Both the position numbers and the translations under genes were made by a program. A stretch of 13,129 nt of DNA from contig CAAFQL010000181.1 in NCBI GenBank assembly GCA_900765125.1, positions 1 to 13,129 on the forward strand. Direction: 5' to 3'. The first letter of the stretch is position 1; every line of letters starts with the position of its first letter. A model generated the notes under the pieces. The model searched no databases, was not told the DNA's origin, and worked only from the letters and a program-made list of their open reading frames with translations. This document shows positions 5,338 through 13,129 of the stretch, in pieces. The stretch is from Oscillospiraceae bacterium (lineage in GTDB: Bacteria > Bacillota > Clostridia > Oscillospirales > Ruminococcaceae).

Positions 5338-5964
5338 ATGGAAAAATTAAATAATGCAGTACAGTCAAATGAGAACAAGAAGAAGGGTTCGTTTTTAGGC
5401 GATCTTTTGGATATACTGGAAGCGGTGTTTGTATCCGTTTTTGCTGTTATCCTGTTCTTTGCATATGTGGCACGTCCGGTTACTGTCGATGGACGCTCTA
5501 TGGAATCAACACTTCACAATCAGGACAGATTGTTTATGTCTGATTTCTTTTATACACCTGATCGAGGCGATATAGTTGTAGTTGACAACAGCGTTTCATG
5601 GACATATGATGCAAAGGGAAATTTGCAGGCTGGAAATGGCATTGCCGAGGATAAGAAGCTTATAAAACGTGTAATTGCCGTGGGAGGCGATGAGCTTGAT
5701 ATCAACTTCACTACAGGTGAGGTTATTGTAAATGGTGAGGTACTGAAGGAAGATTACATTAAAAATGCTACAACTACAAACTATGGTTCGTTTTCGTACC
5801 CTGTTCGTATTCCTGACGGCTATGTGTTTGTAATGGGTGATAATCGCCAGAATTCTACTGATAGCCGTTCATCTTCAGTTGGCTTTGTATCAGAGGAGCA
5901 AATTCTCGGTAAGGCACTGTTTCGTTTTGCTCCGGTGTCAGATTTTGGTGGAATTTATGACTAA
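5338..5964 (+). CDS. lepB: Signal peptidase I
   Basis: A 208-residue membrane-anchored serine protease (S26) that removes signal peptides from exported proteins. A polar N-terminus (1-22) precedes one transmembrane segment (about 24-44). The catalytic Ser54 lies in DGRSMEST and the general base Lys110 in KKLIKRVIAVGGD; box E is GDNR-x-NS-x-DSR at 167-177. The catalytic domain should lie outside the membrane. Only one transmembrane segment is present, as is usual in Firmicutes. AGAGGA at 5328-5333 is four bases before the ATG. The gene heads a close run with rbgA, rnhB and yraN, the familiar lepB-rbgA-rnhB order after rplS in Firmicutes. I found no clear promoter between the rplS terminator and this gene. 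Confidence 0.95.
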   Translation: MEKLNNAVQSNENKKKGSFLGDLLDILEAVFVSVFAVILFFAYVARPVTVDGRSMESTLHNQDRLFMSDFFYTPDRGDIVVVDNSVSWTYDAKGNLQAGNGIAEDKKLIKRVIAVGGDELDINFTTGEVIVNGEVLKEDYIKNATTTNYGSFSYPVRIPDGYVFVMGDNRQNSTDSRSSSVGFVSEEQILGKALFRFAPVSDFGGIYD

Positions 5965-5993
5965 GCCTTCCCATATATGAAAGGAGGGACATA

Positions 5994-6875
5994 ATGTCTG
6001 AATTGACAATACGTAACATACAATGGTTTCCCGGTCATATGACAAAAACACGACGTATGATCGGCGCTAATATATCTCTGGTCGATGCTGTGGTTGAAAT
6101 TCTTGATGCACGTATCCCGATGAGCAGCCGTAATCCCGATATGAACGGTATGATTGGCAATAAACCGAGACTGTTTATTCTAAATAAAGCAGATATAGCT
6201 GATCCTAAAATGACGGATAAGTGGATCTCTTATTTTAAGAAACAAGGTATTGCTGCTATTCCTATGGACTGCAAAAGTGGCAGAGGTGTTAAGAACTTTA
6301 CAGGTGCTGTAGAACAGCTCCTTGCACCTCTTCTTGAAAAAAGAAAAAAAGCTGGTATGATCGGTACGCCTATAAGACTTATGATAGTTGGTATACCTAA
6401 TGTAGGAAAGTCCTCTTTTATAAATCGTATGGCACAGTCAAAGCGTGCCAAGGTTGAGGACAGACCCGGTGTTACACGTACAAAGCAGTGGGTAAAGATC
6501 GGCAGCAATATGGAACTTCTGGATATGCCCGGAGTATTATGGCCAAAGTTTGACGATCAGGAAGTCGCTAAGAGGCTTGCTTTTACGGGGGCTATCAATG
6601 ATGATGTTGTTGATATAGAAACGCTTGCCATGATGTTGCTCGAATATTTGGCTAAAAGCTATCCGGATACTCTGACTGTAAGATATAAGATGACAGAGTT
6701 TACAGAAATGGGCGGCATAGAGCTGCTCGAAACAATGGGCAGAAAAAGAGGAATGCTTATTTCCGGTGGTGAGGTAAATACCGAAAGAGCTGCCATTACT
6801 CTTATAGATGAATACCGTAGTGGAAAGCTCGGTAGAATGACTCTGGAATCACCGGAGGATATAGATAATGGTTAA
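5994..6875 (+). CDS. rbgA: Ribosome biogenesis GTPase RbgA (YlqF)
   Basis: A 293-residue cytosolic GTPase required for late 50S subunit assembly. It opens with the family hallmark IQWFPGHM-x-KTRR (residues 9-21). The motifs occur in circularly permuted order: NKAD (G4, 64-67) and a CKSG segment (G5-like, 93-96), then GIPNVGKSS (P-loop, 133-141), PGVTRTKQ (G2 region, 158-165) and DMPG (G3, 177-180). The C-terminal helical domain that contacts the ribosome follows. AAGGAGGG at 5981-5988 lies five bases before the ATG. The end overlaps rnhB by eight bases, so the two are translated together. The length agrees with the family (about 280-295). Confidence 0.95.
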   Translation: MSELTIRNIQWFPGHMTKTRRMIGANISLVDAVVEILDARIPMSSRNPDMNGMIGNKPRLFILNKADIADPKMTDKWISYFKKQGIAAIPMDCKSGRGVKNFTGAVEQLLAPLLEKRKKAGMIGTPIRLMIVGIPNVGKSSFINRMAQSKRAKVEDRPGVTRTKQWVKIGSNMELLDMPGVLWPKFDDQEVAKRLAFTGAINDDVVDIETLAMMLLEYLAKSYPDTLTVRYKMTEFTEMGGIELLETMGRKRGMLISGGEVNTERAAITLIDEYRSGKLGRMTLESPEDIDNG

Positions 6876-7497
6876 GGAAATAGTTTCTAAAAAAAGTACA
6901 GTTGAGCTTTATGAATTTGATGCAGAAAAGAGAAATGTATATCCTGTTCTCTGCGGAGTTGATGAAGCCGGACGAGGTCCGCTTGCCGGTGATGTATATG
7001 CAGCAGCAGTTGTACTTGCTCCGGATTGTTTCATAGATGGAATAAATGACAGCAAGAAGCTCACAGAGAAAAAAAGAGAACTGCTTTTTGAGGAAATATG
7101 CGAAAAAGCAGAATCTTACTGCATAGCAACAGCAACTGTTGCTGAAATTGAGGAGCTTAATATTCTTGGAGCTACAATGCTCGCTATGAGACGTGCTGTG
7201 GAGGGACTTGAAAAAACACCTTCATATGTTCTGGTTGACGGTAACAGAATGCCGGATCTTCCTGTTCCTGCGGAAACTATTATAAAGGGCGACGCTAATT
7301 CAGCAAGTATTGCAGCTGCATCTATTCTTGCTAAGGTCGCAAGAGACAGAAAACTCAGAGAACTTGATAAACTTTATCCGAAATATGGCTTTTCAAAGCA
7401 TAAGGGCTATGGCACAAAGGCTCATTATGAGGCGATACTTGAACATGGGCCAAGTCCTGTTCATAGAATGTCATTTTTGAAGAAATTGTATAAATAA
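6868..7497 (+). CDS. rnhB: Ribonuclease HII
   Basis: A 209-residue enzyme that cuts RNA in RNA-DNA hybrids and removes ribonucleotides misincorporated in DNA. The four acidic metal ligands are visible: Asp32 and Glu33 in GVDEAGRGPLAG, Asp124 in VLVDGNR and Asp142 in KGDANSASIAAASILAK. The substrate-recognition segment NDSKKLTEKKRE and the YGFSKHKGYGT motif are also intact. The first 25 or so residues precede the core, as in many Firmicute members, with no extra substrate domain of RNase HIII type. GGAGG at 6854-6858, nine bases upstream, supports the ATG inside the end of rbgA. The stop shares one base with the yraN start (TAATG). Confidence 0.95.
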   Translation: MVKEIVSKKSTVELYEFDAEKRNVYPVLCGVDEAGRGPLAGDVYAAAVVLAPDCFIDGINDSKKLTEKKRELLFEEICEKAESYCIATATVAEIEELNILGATMLAMRRAVEGLEKTPSYVLVDGNRMPDLPVPAETIIKGDANSASIAAASILAKVARDRKLRELDKLYPKYGFSKHKGYGTKAHYEAILEHGPSPVHRMSFLKKLYK

Positions 7498-7880
7498 TGG
7501 GCAGATATCAAAAAATTAAAGGCGATATAGGAGAAAAAGCTGTCCTGAAGTTTCTTGTTCAAAAAGGAGCAGCTGTGATTGCAGAAAATTATCGTGTACA
7601 GGGCGGTGAGATAGATCTTATTGTTGTACATGGTGATAAAATTCGTTTTGTAGAGGTGAAAACAAGAAAAAGCAGTGATTTGGATTTAGGACTTGCGGCA
7701 GTAGGTAAGCGTAAACAAAAACTTATTATACGTGCTGCTGTAATATTCTGTTCAGAACACGTTATTGATTTGCAGCCAAGCTTTGATGTGGCTCTGGTAT
7801 GTATGGATAACGGCTGTATACAGGATATAACCTATTTTGAAAACGCTTTTGGTCTGTTTAGTAGCGATTCATTATTTTAA
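7497..7880 (+). CDS. yraN: UPF0102 protein YraN, nuclease-fold
   Basis: A 127-residue protein of the UPF0102 family, whose precise role is not established. It shows the restriction-nuclease-like pattern of the family: KGDIGEKAV near the start (8-16), GGEIDLI (36-42) with Asp40, and FVEVKTR (51-57), in which Glu53 and Lys55 would complete the E/D...D...ExK active site. That suggests a nucleic-acid-processing enzyme. The length is typical (about 115-130). No Shine-Dalgarno site is present and the ATG overlaps the rnhB stop, so translation is probably by coupling. The rnhB-yraN pairing is common in Firmicutes. Confidence 0.88.
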   Translation: MGRYQKIKGDIGEKAVLKFLVQKGAAVIAENYRVQGGEIDLIVVHGDKIRFVEVKTRKSSDLDLGLAAVGKRKQKLIIRAAVIFCSEHVIDLQPSFDVALVCMDNGCIQDITYFENAFGLFSSDSLF

Positions 7881-7911
7881 ATATAAATGCAAATTAAAAA
7901 GGGTGGTAATT

Positions 7912-9408
7912 ATGTATTACAAAAGTACAAGAGACAGCAGCCTGCGCATAGAAAGTGCAGCTGCAATTTCAAGAGGTATTTCTGAAGAAGGCGGATTATT
8001 CGTACCTGAGTCAATTCCAAGTATAACAATGGATGAGCTTAAAAAGCTTGCTGATATGACTTATGCAGAAAGAGCTGCTGCGGTTTTTTCAAAGTATCTT
8101 ACTGATTTTACAGAAGCAGAGCTTGTTTACTGTACAGAGAATGCTTATTCCGAAATGAATTTTGAAACAGCCAATATTGCAGAGATAGCACATCTCTTCG
8201 ATGGAACATATATGCTTGAGCTTTGGCATGGTCCTACATGTGCTTTTAAGGATATGGCACTTCAGATCCTTCCCTATTTTCTTACTACATCTGTCAAGAA
8301 GCTGAATCTTGACTGCAAGATCGTTATTCTTGTTGCCACATCAGGCGATACTGGCAAGGCTGCTCTTGAAGGTTTTAAAGACGTTCCCGGCACACAGATC
8401 ATGGTATTCTATCCCGAGGAAGGCGTAAGCGATATGCAGAAGCGCCAGATGGTTACTCAGGAGGGTGAAAATGTTACTGTTTGCGCTGTGAAGGGTAATT
8501 TTGACGACTGCCAGAGCGGTGTTAAGACTATTTTCACCGATAGTAATGTAATTGATACACTGGAAAATGGCGGTATGCGTTTCTCCAGTGCAAACTCTAT
8601 CAATTGGGGAAGACTGGTTCCTCAGATTGTATACTACGTTTCCTCCTATGTAACAATGGCTTCACAGGGTGAGATCGAATGGGGTGAGAAGATCAATATA
8701 GTTGTTCCTACAGGTAACTTTGGTAACATTCTTGCCGCTTATTATGCAAAGCAGATGGGTGTTCCGATCGCTAAGCTTATATGCGCTTCCAATGTAAACA
8801 AGGTTCTCACAGACTTTATCCGTACAGGTGTTTATGATAGAAATCGTGATTTCTATGCAACCTGTTCACCATCTATGGATATTCTTATTTCCAGCAATCT
8901 TGAAAGACTTCTTTATCTGCTTTCAGGTGAAAATGATGCAGTGATCCGTCAGTGGTTCGGTGCACTCGCAAGCGAGGGTAAGTATGAGGTTTCTGATGAT
9001 ATAAAGGCTGCTATGAAGGAACTGTTTTACGGTGGTTATTGTGACGATGATGCTACAAAGGAAACTATCGGTAATATTTATAAGAAATATGGCTATACCT
9101 GCGATACTCATACAGCAGTTGCAGTTAAGGTTTATGAGGATTACAAGGCTGAAACAGGTGATACTGCAAAGACTCTTATTGCTTCTACAGCAAGTCCATA
9201 TAAGTTCAGTGGAAGTGTACTGTCTGCACTTGACAGCAGCCGTGTGACAGATGATGAATATGCAATGGTTGACGTTCTTTCTGAAATGTCAAATATACCT
9301 GTACCGTCTGCACTTGCTGAACTTAAAACAAAGGAACGCAGATTCAGTGGAAGCATTGATAAGAACGATATGAAGGAATTTGTTCTTTCTGAGCTTGGTC
9401 TTGCATAA
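7912..9408 (+). CDS. thrC: Threonine synthase
   Basis: A 498-residue PLP enzyme that converts O-phosphohomoserine to threonine. The PLP lysine is Lys113 in the motif LWHGPTCAFKDMALQ. ATSGDTGKAAL (a phosphate/PLP contact loop) and VPTGNFGNILAAYYAK (PLP phosphate loop) follow, and the N-terminus, YYKSTRD-x-S, is typical of the long, fungal/E. coli-like form (about 430-510 residues). The ATG at 7912 has AAAGGGTGG just upstream. The frame stays open back to an ATG at 7837, but that would overlap yraN by 44 bases and add residues outside the family start. hom and thrB are not here, so threonine synthesis genes are dispersed. I see no regulatory leader in the 31-base gap. Confidence 0.95.
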   Translation: MYYKSTRDSSLRIESAAAISRGISEEGGLFVPESIPSITMDELKKLADMTYAERAAAVFSKYLTDFTEAELVYCTENAYSEMNFETANIAEIAHLFDGTYMLELWHGPTCAFKDMALQILPYFLTTSVKKLNLDCKIVILVATSGDTGKAALEGFKDVPGTQIMVFYPEEGVSDMQKRQMVTQEGENVTVCAVKGNFDDCQSGVKTIFTDSNVIDTLENGGMRFSSANSINWGRLVPQIVYYVSSYVTMASQGEIEWGEKINIVVPTGNFGNILAAYYAKQMGVPIAKLICASNVNKVLTDFIRTGVYDRNRDFYATCSPSMDILISSNLERLLYLLSGENDAVIRQWFGALASEGKYEVSDDIKAAMKELFYGGYCDDDATKETIGNIYKKYGYTCDTHTAVAVKVYEDYKAETGDTAKTLIASTASPYKFSGSVLSALDSSRVTDDEYAMVDVLSEMSNIPVPSALAELKTKERRFSGSIDKNDMKEFVLSELGLA

Positions 9409-9411
9409 AAT

Positions 9412-10101
9412 ATGAGCTTATTTGTCATCGGGGATCTGCATTTGTCTTTTGGGGTTCCGAGCAAGCCTATGGATATTTTCAGCGGTTGGAAAAATTATCA
9501 GCAGCTTTTGGAAAAAAACTGGATTGATAGCATCAAAGCAGAAGATACAGTAGTTCTTGCAGGTGATCTGTCATGGGGAATGAGCCTTGAACAGTCTGAT
9601 GCAGACTTCGCTTTTATAGACAAACTGCCAGGAAGAAAGATCATTCTGAAAGGTAATCATGATTACTGGTGGAATTCTCTTAAAAAGATGGAGAGTTTCT
9701 TTGAAAAAAACGGATATGAAAGCCTGTATATTCTCCACAACAATCACTATGATTACGGTGAATATGGTATCTGCGGGACAAGAGGCTGGGTCAATATGCC
9801 CGGTGAGTCTGCGGACGCTAAGGTTTTGGCAAGGGAAGTTCAGAGATTAGAGGTTTCTATTCAGTCTGCGGTGAACGCAGGACTTTGCCCTGTTGTTTTT
9901 CTTCATTATCCACCTATTTATGGAAATTCGTATAATTATGACATATTAGAAGTACTTTATAAATATAAGGTAAAAAATTGCTATTATGGTCATGTTCACG
10001 GAAAAGGTCACGTTCATGCATTTCAGGGTGTATATGAAGATACAAAAATGGAAATAATAAGTAGTGATTATTTACACTTTATTCCGTTTAAAATTATGTG
10101 A
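9412..10101 (+). CDS. Calcineurin-like metallophosphoesterase
   Basis: A 229-residue cytosolic protein with the full two-metal phosphoesterase set: GDLHL (Asp8, His10), GDLSWG (Asp52), GNHDYWW (Asn82, His83), LHYPP (His165) and GHVHG (His194, His196). It belongs to the group annotated only as metallophosphoesterase; the GNHDYWW and GDLSWGM forms are typical of a widespread Firmicute subfamily whose substrate is unknown. The ATG is three bases after the thrC stop. No good ribosome binding site is seen, so it probably depends on translation from thrC. The link with threonine synthesis may be only positional. Confidence 0.87.
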   Translation: MSLFVIGDLHLSFGVPSKPMDIFSGWKNYQQLLEKNWIDSIKAEDTVVLAGDLSWGMSLEQSDADFAFIDKLPGRKIILKGNHDYWWNSLKKMESFFEKNGYESLYILHNNHYDYGEYGICGTRGWVNMPGESADAKVLAREVQRLEVSIQSAVNAGLCPVVFLHYPPIYGNSYNYDILEVLYKYKVKNCYYGHVHGKGHVHAFQGVYEDTKMEIISSDYLHFIPFKIM

Positions 10102-10134
10102 TTTTGTGCTAAAGGTAGAAGTACGAAAATCCAC

Positions 10135-10163
10135 TGGTCAAATTATTTAAGGTATGGTATAAT
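10135..10163 (+). promoter_or_regulatory. Predicted tig promoter with extended -10
   Basis: TGGTCA (10135-10140, four of six -35 positions), a 17-base spacer and TATAAT (10158-10163), with an extended -10 TG at 10155-10156. Transcription should start near 10170, giving an 85-base leader that holds a small TTGC/GGCA-TAA-TGCC/GCAA hairpin (10190-10212). Confidence 0.75.
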
Positions 10164-10254
10164 AATAGAGCGTGTATTGAAGAGTTCTTTTGCATAGGCA
10201 TAATGCCGGCAAAGTTCATGCTTACAATAGATTTAAATTATGGAGGAAATCAAA

Positions 10255-11565
10255 ATGATTTTAAAGTCTAATGAAAAAACTGACATCAATATGTCCGAGC
10301 TTACTGTACAGATTGACGCTGAGTCCTTTGAAAAGGCTGTAGAGGCTGCATATCAGTATGAGAAGAAGAATATCTCACTGCCGGGCTTCCGTAAGGGAAA
10401 GGTTCCGAGAAAGATGTGCGAGCGTACATTCGGTGAAAATGTATTCTATGAGCAGGCTATCAATATGGTTCTGAACATGGAGATGTACGGTGTTATCGTT
10501 GAATCTGGTCTTGAGGTAGTTGATACGCCTAAGGTTGAGCTTTTGTCAGTAGACAAGGAAAACGGCGCAGTTCTTAAGCTTGTCTGCGTTACAAAGCCTG
10601 TAATCAACATTGCCGATTATAAGGGTATGGCTGCTCCTAAGAATGTTCATGAAGTAACTGACGAGGATGTTGACGCACAGATCAAGACAATGCTCCAGAG
10701 AAATGCAAGAGTTGTATCTATTGATGACAGAGCTGCACAGATGGGTGATGAAGTTAAGTTCAACTTTGAGGGCTTTTTCGGTGACACAGCATTTGAAGGC
10801 GGCAAGGGTGAGGACTTCCAGCTGAAACTTGGCAGCGGTCAGTTTATTCCCGGCTTTGAAGAACAAGTTGCTGGTCACAGCATTGGGGAAGACTTTGATG
10901 TTGTAGTTACATTCCCTGAAAATTATCAGATGGAAGATTATGCAGGCAAGGAAGCTACATTCAAGTGTCGTATCAACAGCATTTCTTCAGAGGAACTTCC
11001 TGAGTTTGATGATGAATTTGTAAAGGATGCATCTGATTTTGATACAGTTGATGAGTTGAAGTCTGACCTGAAAAAGAAGCTGGAGGAAAGTGCTGAAACT
11101 TCTGCACAGAATGGCTTTGAAAACGCTCTTATTGATGCGCTTATCGCTAAGGTTCAGGATCCTATTCCTCATTGTATGTTTGAGCACCGTGCTGACACTC
11201 TGATGAACAGCTTTGCATCTCAGCTCAAGCAGAGTGGTCTTGATATGGATCTTTATCTCCAGTATACAGGTATGGACGCTGATTCCCTTAAGGCTACTTA
11301 TCTTGAAAGAGCTGAAAATGAGGTTAAGCTTCGTTTGGCTCTGGAAAGAATCGCACAGCTTGAAAATATTGAAATTTCTGATGAAGAAATCGACGCAGAG
11401 CTTACAAAGCTTGCTGAAGAAAACAACCTTACTCTTGATGATGTAAAGGCTCGTATTCCTATGGACGATTTCAAGACAGATATGCTTGTAACTAAGGCTA
11501 TGGATCTCGTAAAGGAGACAGCTGTAGTTGATAATTCCAATAAGGAAGAGGAAGCTGCTGAATAA
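10255..11565 (+). CDS. tig: Trigger factor (ribosome-associated chaperone)
   Basis: A 436-residue chaperone that meets nascent chains at the ribosome exit. The N-terminal domain carries the ribosome-binding signature GFRKGKVPR (44-52). A FKBP-type prolyl isomerase domain follows at about 155-235 (GDEVKFNFEGFFGD ... GSGQFIPGFEEQ-x-x-GHSIGE). The C-terminal half is the helical chaperone cradle, with an acidic tail rich in Glu. The start is ATG 10255, with GGAGG at 10242-10246, eight bases away. A further in-frame ATG at 10240 overlaps that ribosome site and is not credible. It has its own promoter, and codon use is biased as in other abundant proteins. tig upstream of clpP-clpX is a widespread bacterial order. 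Confidence 0.96.
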   Translation: MILKSNEKTDINMSELTVQIDAESFEKAVEAAYQYEKKNISLPGFRKGKVPRKMCERTFGENVFYEQAINMVLNMEMYGVIVESGLEVVDTPKVELLSVDKENGAVLKLVCVTKPVINIADYKGMAAPKNVHEVTDEDVDAQIKTMLQRNARVVSIDDRAAQMGDEVKFNFEGFFGDTAFEGGKGEDFQLKLGSGQFIPGFEEQVAGHSIGEDFDVVVTFPENYQMEDYAGKEATFKCRINSISSEELPEFDDEFVKDASDFDTVDELKSDLKKKLEESAETSAQNGFENALIDALIAKVQDPIPHCMFEHRADTLMNSFASQLKQSGLDMDLYLQYTGMDADSLKATYLERAENEVKLRLALERIAQLENIEISDEEIDAELTKLAEENNLTLDDVKARIPMDDFKTDMLVTKAMDLVKETAVVDNSNKEEEAAE

Positions 11566-11585
11566 TCAGTGCTATAAACGATAAT

Positions 11586-11621
11586 TACAGTAAAGGGCGG
11601 ACATTTGTTCGCCCTGCTGTA
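11586..11621 (+). repeat. Hairpin between tig and clpP
   Basis: AGGGCG (11594-11599) pairs with CGCCCT (11610-11615), and TACAG (11586-11590) with CTGTA (11617-11621) closes a second stem across a small internal loop. The shape resembles a terminator, but no T run follows, so it is more likely an mRNA processing or stability element, or a worn terminator allowing read-through into clpP. Confidence 0.55.
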
Positions 11622-11642
11622 GTATTTACACAAACGTGAAAA

Positions 11643-11658
11643 ACCGGTATATTCCGGT
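11643..11658 (+). repeat. Small inverted repeat in the clpP leader
   Basis: ACCGG (11643-11647) and CCGGT (11654-11658) flank a TATATT loop, 17 bases before the clpP ribosome site. It could be a leader hairpin or an operator. It does not resemble the CtsR or CIRCE operators that often control clp genes in Firmicutes; I found neither here. Confidence 0.4.
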
Positions 11659-11688
11659 AGAAATATGTTGAATGAAGGGATGATGACC

Positions 11689-12279
11689 ATGAGTAGTTTT
11701 ATTCCATACGTTGTTGAACAGTCAGGAAGAGGAGAGCGTTCATATGATATTTTCTCACGCCTTCTCAATGATCGTATTATAATGCTTTGCGATCAGGTAA
11801 CAGATGCTTCCGCAAGTGTTGTAATTGCACAGCTTTTGTATCTGGAAGGTCAAGATGCTGAAAAGGATATTTCACTTTATATCAACAGTCCGGGCGGATC
11901 TTGTACAGCTGGCATGGCAATTTATGATACAATGCAGTATATCAAGTGCGATGTATCAACCATTTGTATTGGTATGGCTGCATCAATGGGTGCGTTCTTG
12001 CTGTCATCAGGTGCTAAAGGTAAGCGAATTGCTCTTCCAAACAGTGAAATTATGATACACCAGCCTCTTATTTCAGGAGGTCTGTCAGGACAGTGTACTG
12101 ATATTAAGATCCATTCTGACCATCTTGTAAGAACACGCAACCGCTTGAATGAGATTCTCGCAGCAAATACAGGTAAGAGTATTGAGCAGATCGCAGTTGA
12201 TACTGAACGTGATAACTATATGTACGCAGATGAAGCAAAGGAATATGGTCTGATAGATAAAGTTATTGCAAGCAGATAA
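11689..12279 (+). CDS. clpP: ATP-dependent Clp protease proteolytic subunit
   Basis: A 196-residue serine protease that forms the two-ring, 14-subunit degradation chamber and works with ClpX or other Clp ATPases. The catalytic triad is Ser99 (GMAASMGAF), His124 (MIHQP) and Asp175 (VDTERDNY). SPGGS at 67-71 is the usual oxyanion-loop region. The loop after His124 is two residues longer than in B. subtilis ClpP. I chose ATG 11689, which has AAGGGA at 11675-11680 at eight bases and gives the typical start MSSFIPYVVEQ-x-x-RGER. ATGs at 11665, 11680 and 11683 are worse placed. clpX follows after nine bases, so the pair is co-transcribed. Confidence 0.96.
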   Translation: MSSFIPYVVEQSGRGERSYDIFSRLLNDRIIMLCDQVTDASASVVIAQLLYLEGQDAEKDISLYINSPGGSCTAGMAIYDTMQYIKCDVSTICIGMAASMGAFLLSSGAKGKRIALPNSEIMIHQPLISGGLSGQCTDIKIHSDHLVRTRNRLNEILAANTGKSIEQIAVDTERDNYMYADEAKEYGLIDKVIASR

Positions 12280-12288
12280 GGAGCAAAC

Positions 12289-13129
12289 ATGACAGGTCAT
12301 TCATTAAAACAATGTAATTTTTGTGGAAGAACTGAGGACATTACCAGCAGTATGTTTTCCGCAGGGGATGTAAATATATGCGACAGATGTGTGTGCTATT
12401 GCTATGAAATGTTGGAAGGCAACGGCATGACCACAGAGTATAAAGCTGAGCAGAAAAGAAAAAATGCTAAGAAACCTGGTGTACTCAAACTGTTGAAGCC
12501 TGCAGAGATAAAGAAAGTCCTTGATGAATACGTTATTGGTCAGGATTCGGCTAAAATGGCACTTTCTGTTGCAGTTTATAATCATTACAAGAGAATTATG
12601 AGTCAAGACGATGGTGGAGATGATGTTGAACTCCAGAAGAGCAATATACTTCTTCTCGGACCTACAGGTGTAGGTAAGACATTTCTTGCTCAAACACTTG
12701 CAAAAACTCTTGATGTTCCTTTTGCAATTGCCGATGCTACTACGATTACAGAAGCAGGATATGTAGGAGATGATGTTGAAAATGTTCTTGTACGTCTTTT
12801 GCAGGCTGCTGATTTCAATGTAGAAGCTGCTGAACGTGGAATTATCTATATTGATGAAATCGATAAAATTTCACGTAAATCAGAGAATACATCTCTTACA
12901 AGAGATGTAAGTGGTGAAGGTGTACAGCAGGCACTTCTTAAAATTATTGAAGGTACTGTGTCAAATGTTCCTCCGCAGGGTGGCAGAAAGCACCCAAATC
13001 AGGAGGTTATTCATGTAAACACAAAGAATATTCTCTTTATTTGCGGAGGTGCGTTTGATGGTCTTGAAAAGCTCATTCAGAAGAGAATGACTCCTTCGTC
13101 ATTTGGATTTGGTGCAGAAATCGCAAACA
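12289..13129 (+). CDS. clpX: ClpX, ATPase unfolding subunit of the Clp protease (5' part)
   Basis: The first 280 residues of a protein usually about 420 long; the end lies outside the window. The N-terminal zinc-binding domain has Cys9, Cys12, Cys31 and Cys34 (CNFC...CDRC), used for dimerisation and adaptor binding. The AAA+ module then shows Walker A GPTGVGKT (124-131, Lys130), the pore loop GYVG (157-160), Walker B IIYIDE (185-190, Glu190) and the RKH loop (233-235). ClpX unfolds tagged proteins and feeds them into ClpP. AAGGAG at 12278-12283 overlaps the clpP stop and is five bases from the ATG. Nothing suggests damage in the visible part. Confidence 0.96.
   Translation, partial: MTGHSLKQCNFCGRTEDITSSMFSAGDVNICDRCVCYCYEMLEGNGMTTEYKAEQKRKNAKKPGVLKLLKPAEIKKVLDEYVIGQDSAKMALSVAVYNHYKRIMSQDDGGDDVELQKSNILLLGPTGVGKTFLAQTLAKTLDVPFAIADATTITEAGYVGDDVENVLVRLLQAADFNVEAAERGIIYIDEIDKISRKSENTSLTRDVSGEGVQQALLKIIEGTVSNVPPQGGRKHPNQEVIHVNTKNILFICGGAFDGLEKLIQKRMTPSSFGFGAEIAN

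Noticed and set aside
5225..5350. A 41-codon frame between rplS and lepB, with GGAGG nine bases before its ATG
   Set aside because: It runs through the rplS terminator and into the lepB start, its ribosome site lies inside a stable hairpin, and the peptide has no recognisable features. A leader peptide cannot be fully excluded.
7837..7911. Upstream extension of thrC to an ATG at 7837
   Set aside because: It would overlap yraN by 44 bases and add residues not typical of threonine synthase, while ATG 7912 has a good ribosome site and the normal N-terminus.
10100..10131. GATTTT/AAAATC inverted arms after the metallophosphoesterase gene
   Set aside because: Only six AT-rich pairs with a 20-base loop and no T run; not credible as a terminator.
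10240..10254. Upstream ATG of trigger factor
   Set aside because: This ATG overlaps the Shine-Dalgarno site used by the ATG at 10255, which gives the usual N-terminus.
11298..12693. Minus-strand open frames opposite tig, clpP and clpX (up to 156 codons)
   Set aside because: They lie opposite well-identified genes, have low-complexity Ser-rich or odd compositions, and carry no recognisable motif.
1..13129. Phage, transposon, CRISPR, tRNA or defence genes
   Set aside because: None seen: genes are conserved core functions, gaps are short, and there are no repeated arrays or recombinase motifs.

Overview
The window looks like core chromosome of a low-to-moderate GC Clostridia-type Firmicute, most likely a Ruminococcus-like member of the Oscillospiraceae. 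The reasons are strong AGGAGG-type Shine-Dalgarno sites, some TTG/GTG starts, the gene order rsgA-thiN-spoVM, a two-gene version of the TIGR03960/DUF2344 radical SAM system, and tig-clpP-clpX. The genus is inferred from gene style and order, not from a search. Every convincing gene is on the plus strand. I see no mobile element, tRNA, rRNA or CRISPR array.

Positions 1-2027 are a sporulation-flavoured segment. The end of rsgA (ribosome-assembly GTPase) overlaps thiN (thiamine pyrophosphokinase). A 29-residue spoVM gene follows in what looks like an empty gap and ends at a strong terminator. Next come two overlapping genes: a one-pass membrane protein and a minimal M50 site-2-type membrane protease, resembling a stripped-down SpoIVFA/SpoIVFB pair. 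Together with spoVM they suggest that this organism, or its recent ancestor, forms endospores.

Positions 2028-4645 hold a sigma-A-like promoter whose transcript would begin with a hairpin, then the radical SAM protein (TIGR03960 type) and its overlapping partner DUF2344 (TIGR03936 type), a conserved pair of unknown function.

Positions 4646-7880 are a translation and housekeeping block. rplS (L19) has its own promoter and a long, potentially switching leader and ends in hairpins and a terminator. A close-packed run follows: lepB (signal peptidase I), rbgA (50S assembly GTPase), rnhB (RNase HII) and yraN (UPF0102).

Positions 7881-13129 hold thrC (threonine synthase) closely followed by a metallophosphoesterase, then a protein quality-control group: tig (trigger factor, own extended -10 promoter), clpP and the first 280 codons of clpX, which runs off the window. 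The rplS and tig promoters are nearly identical from the -10 to the predicted transcription start, suggesting similar growth-linked control.

The most useful observations are the hidden spoVM, the reduced SpoIVFA/SpoIVFB-like pair, the rplS leader with a decoy copy of its Shine-Dalgarno region, and the second CxxxCxxC cluster in the radical SAM protein. I found no clearly new multi-gene system.
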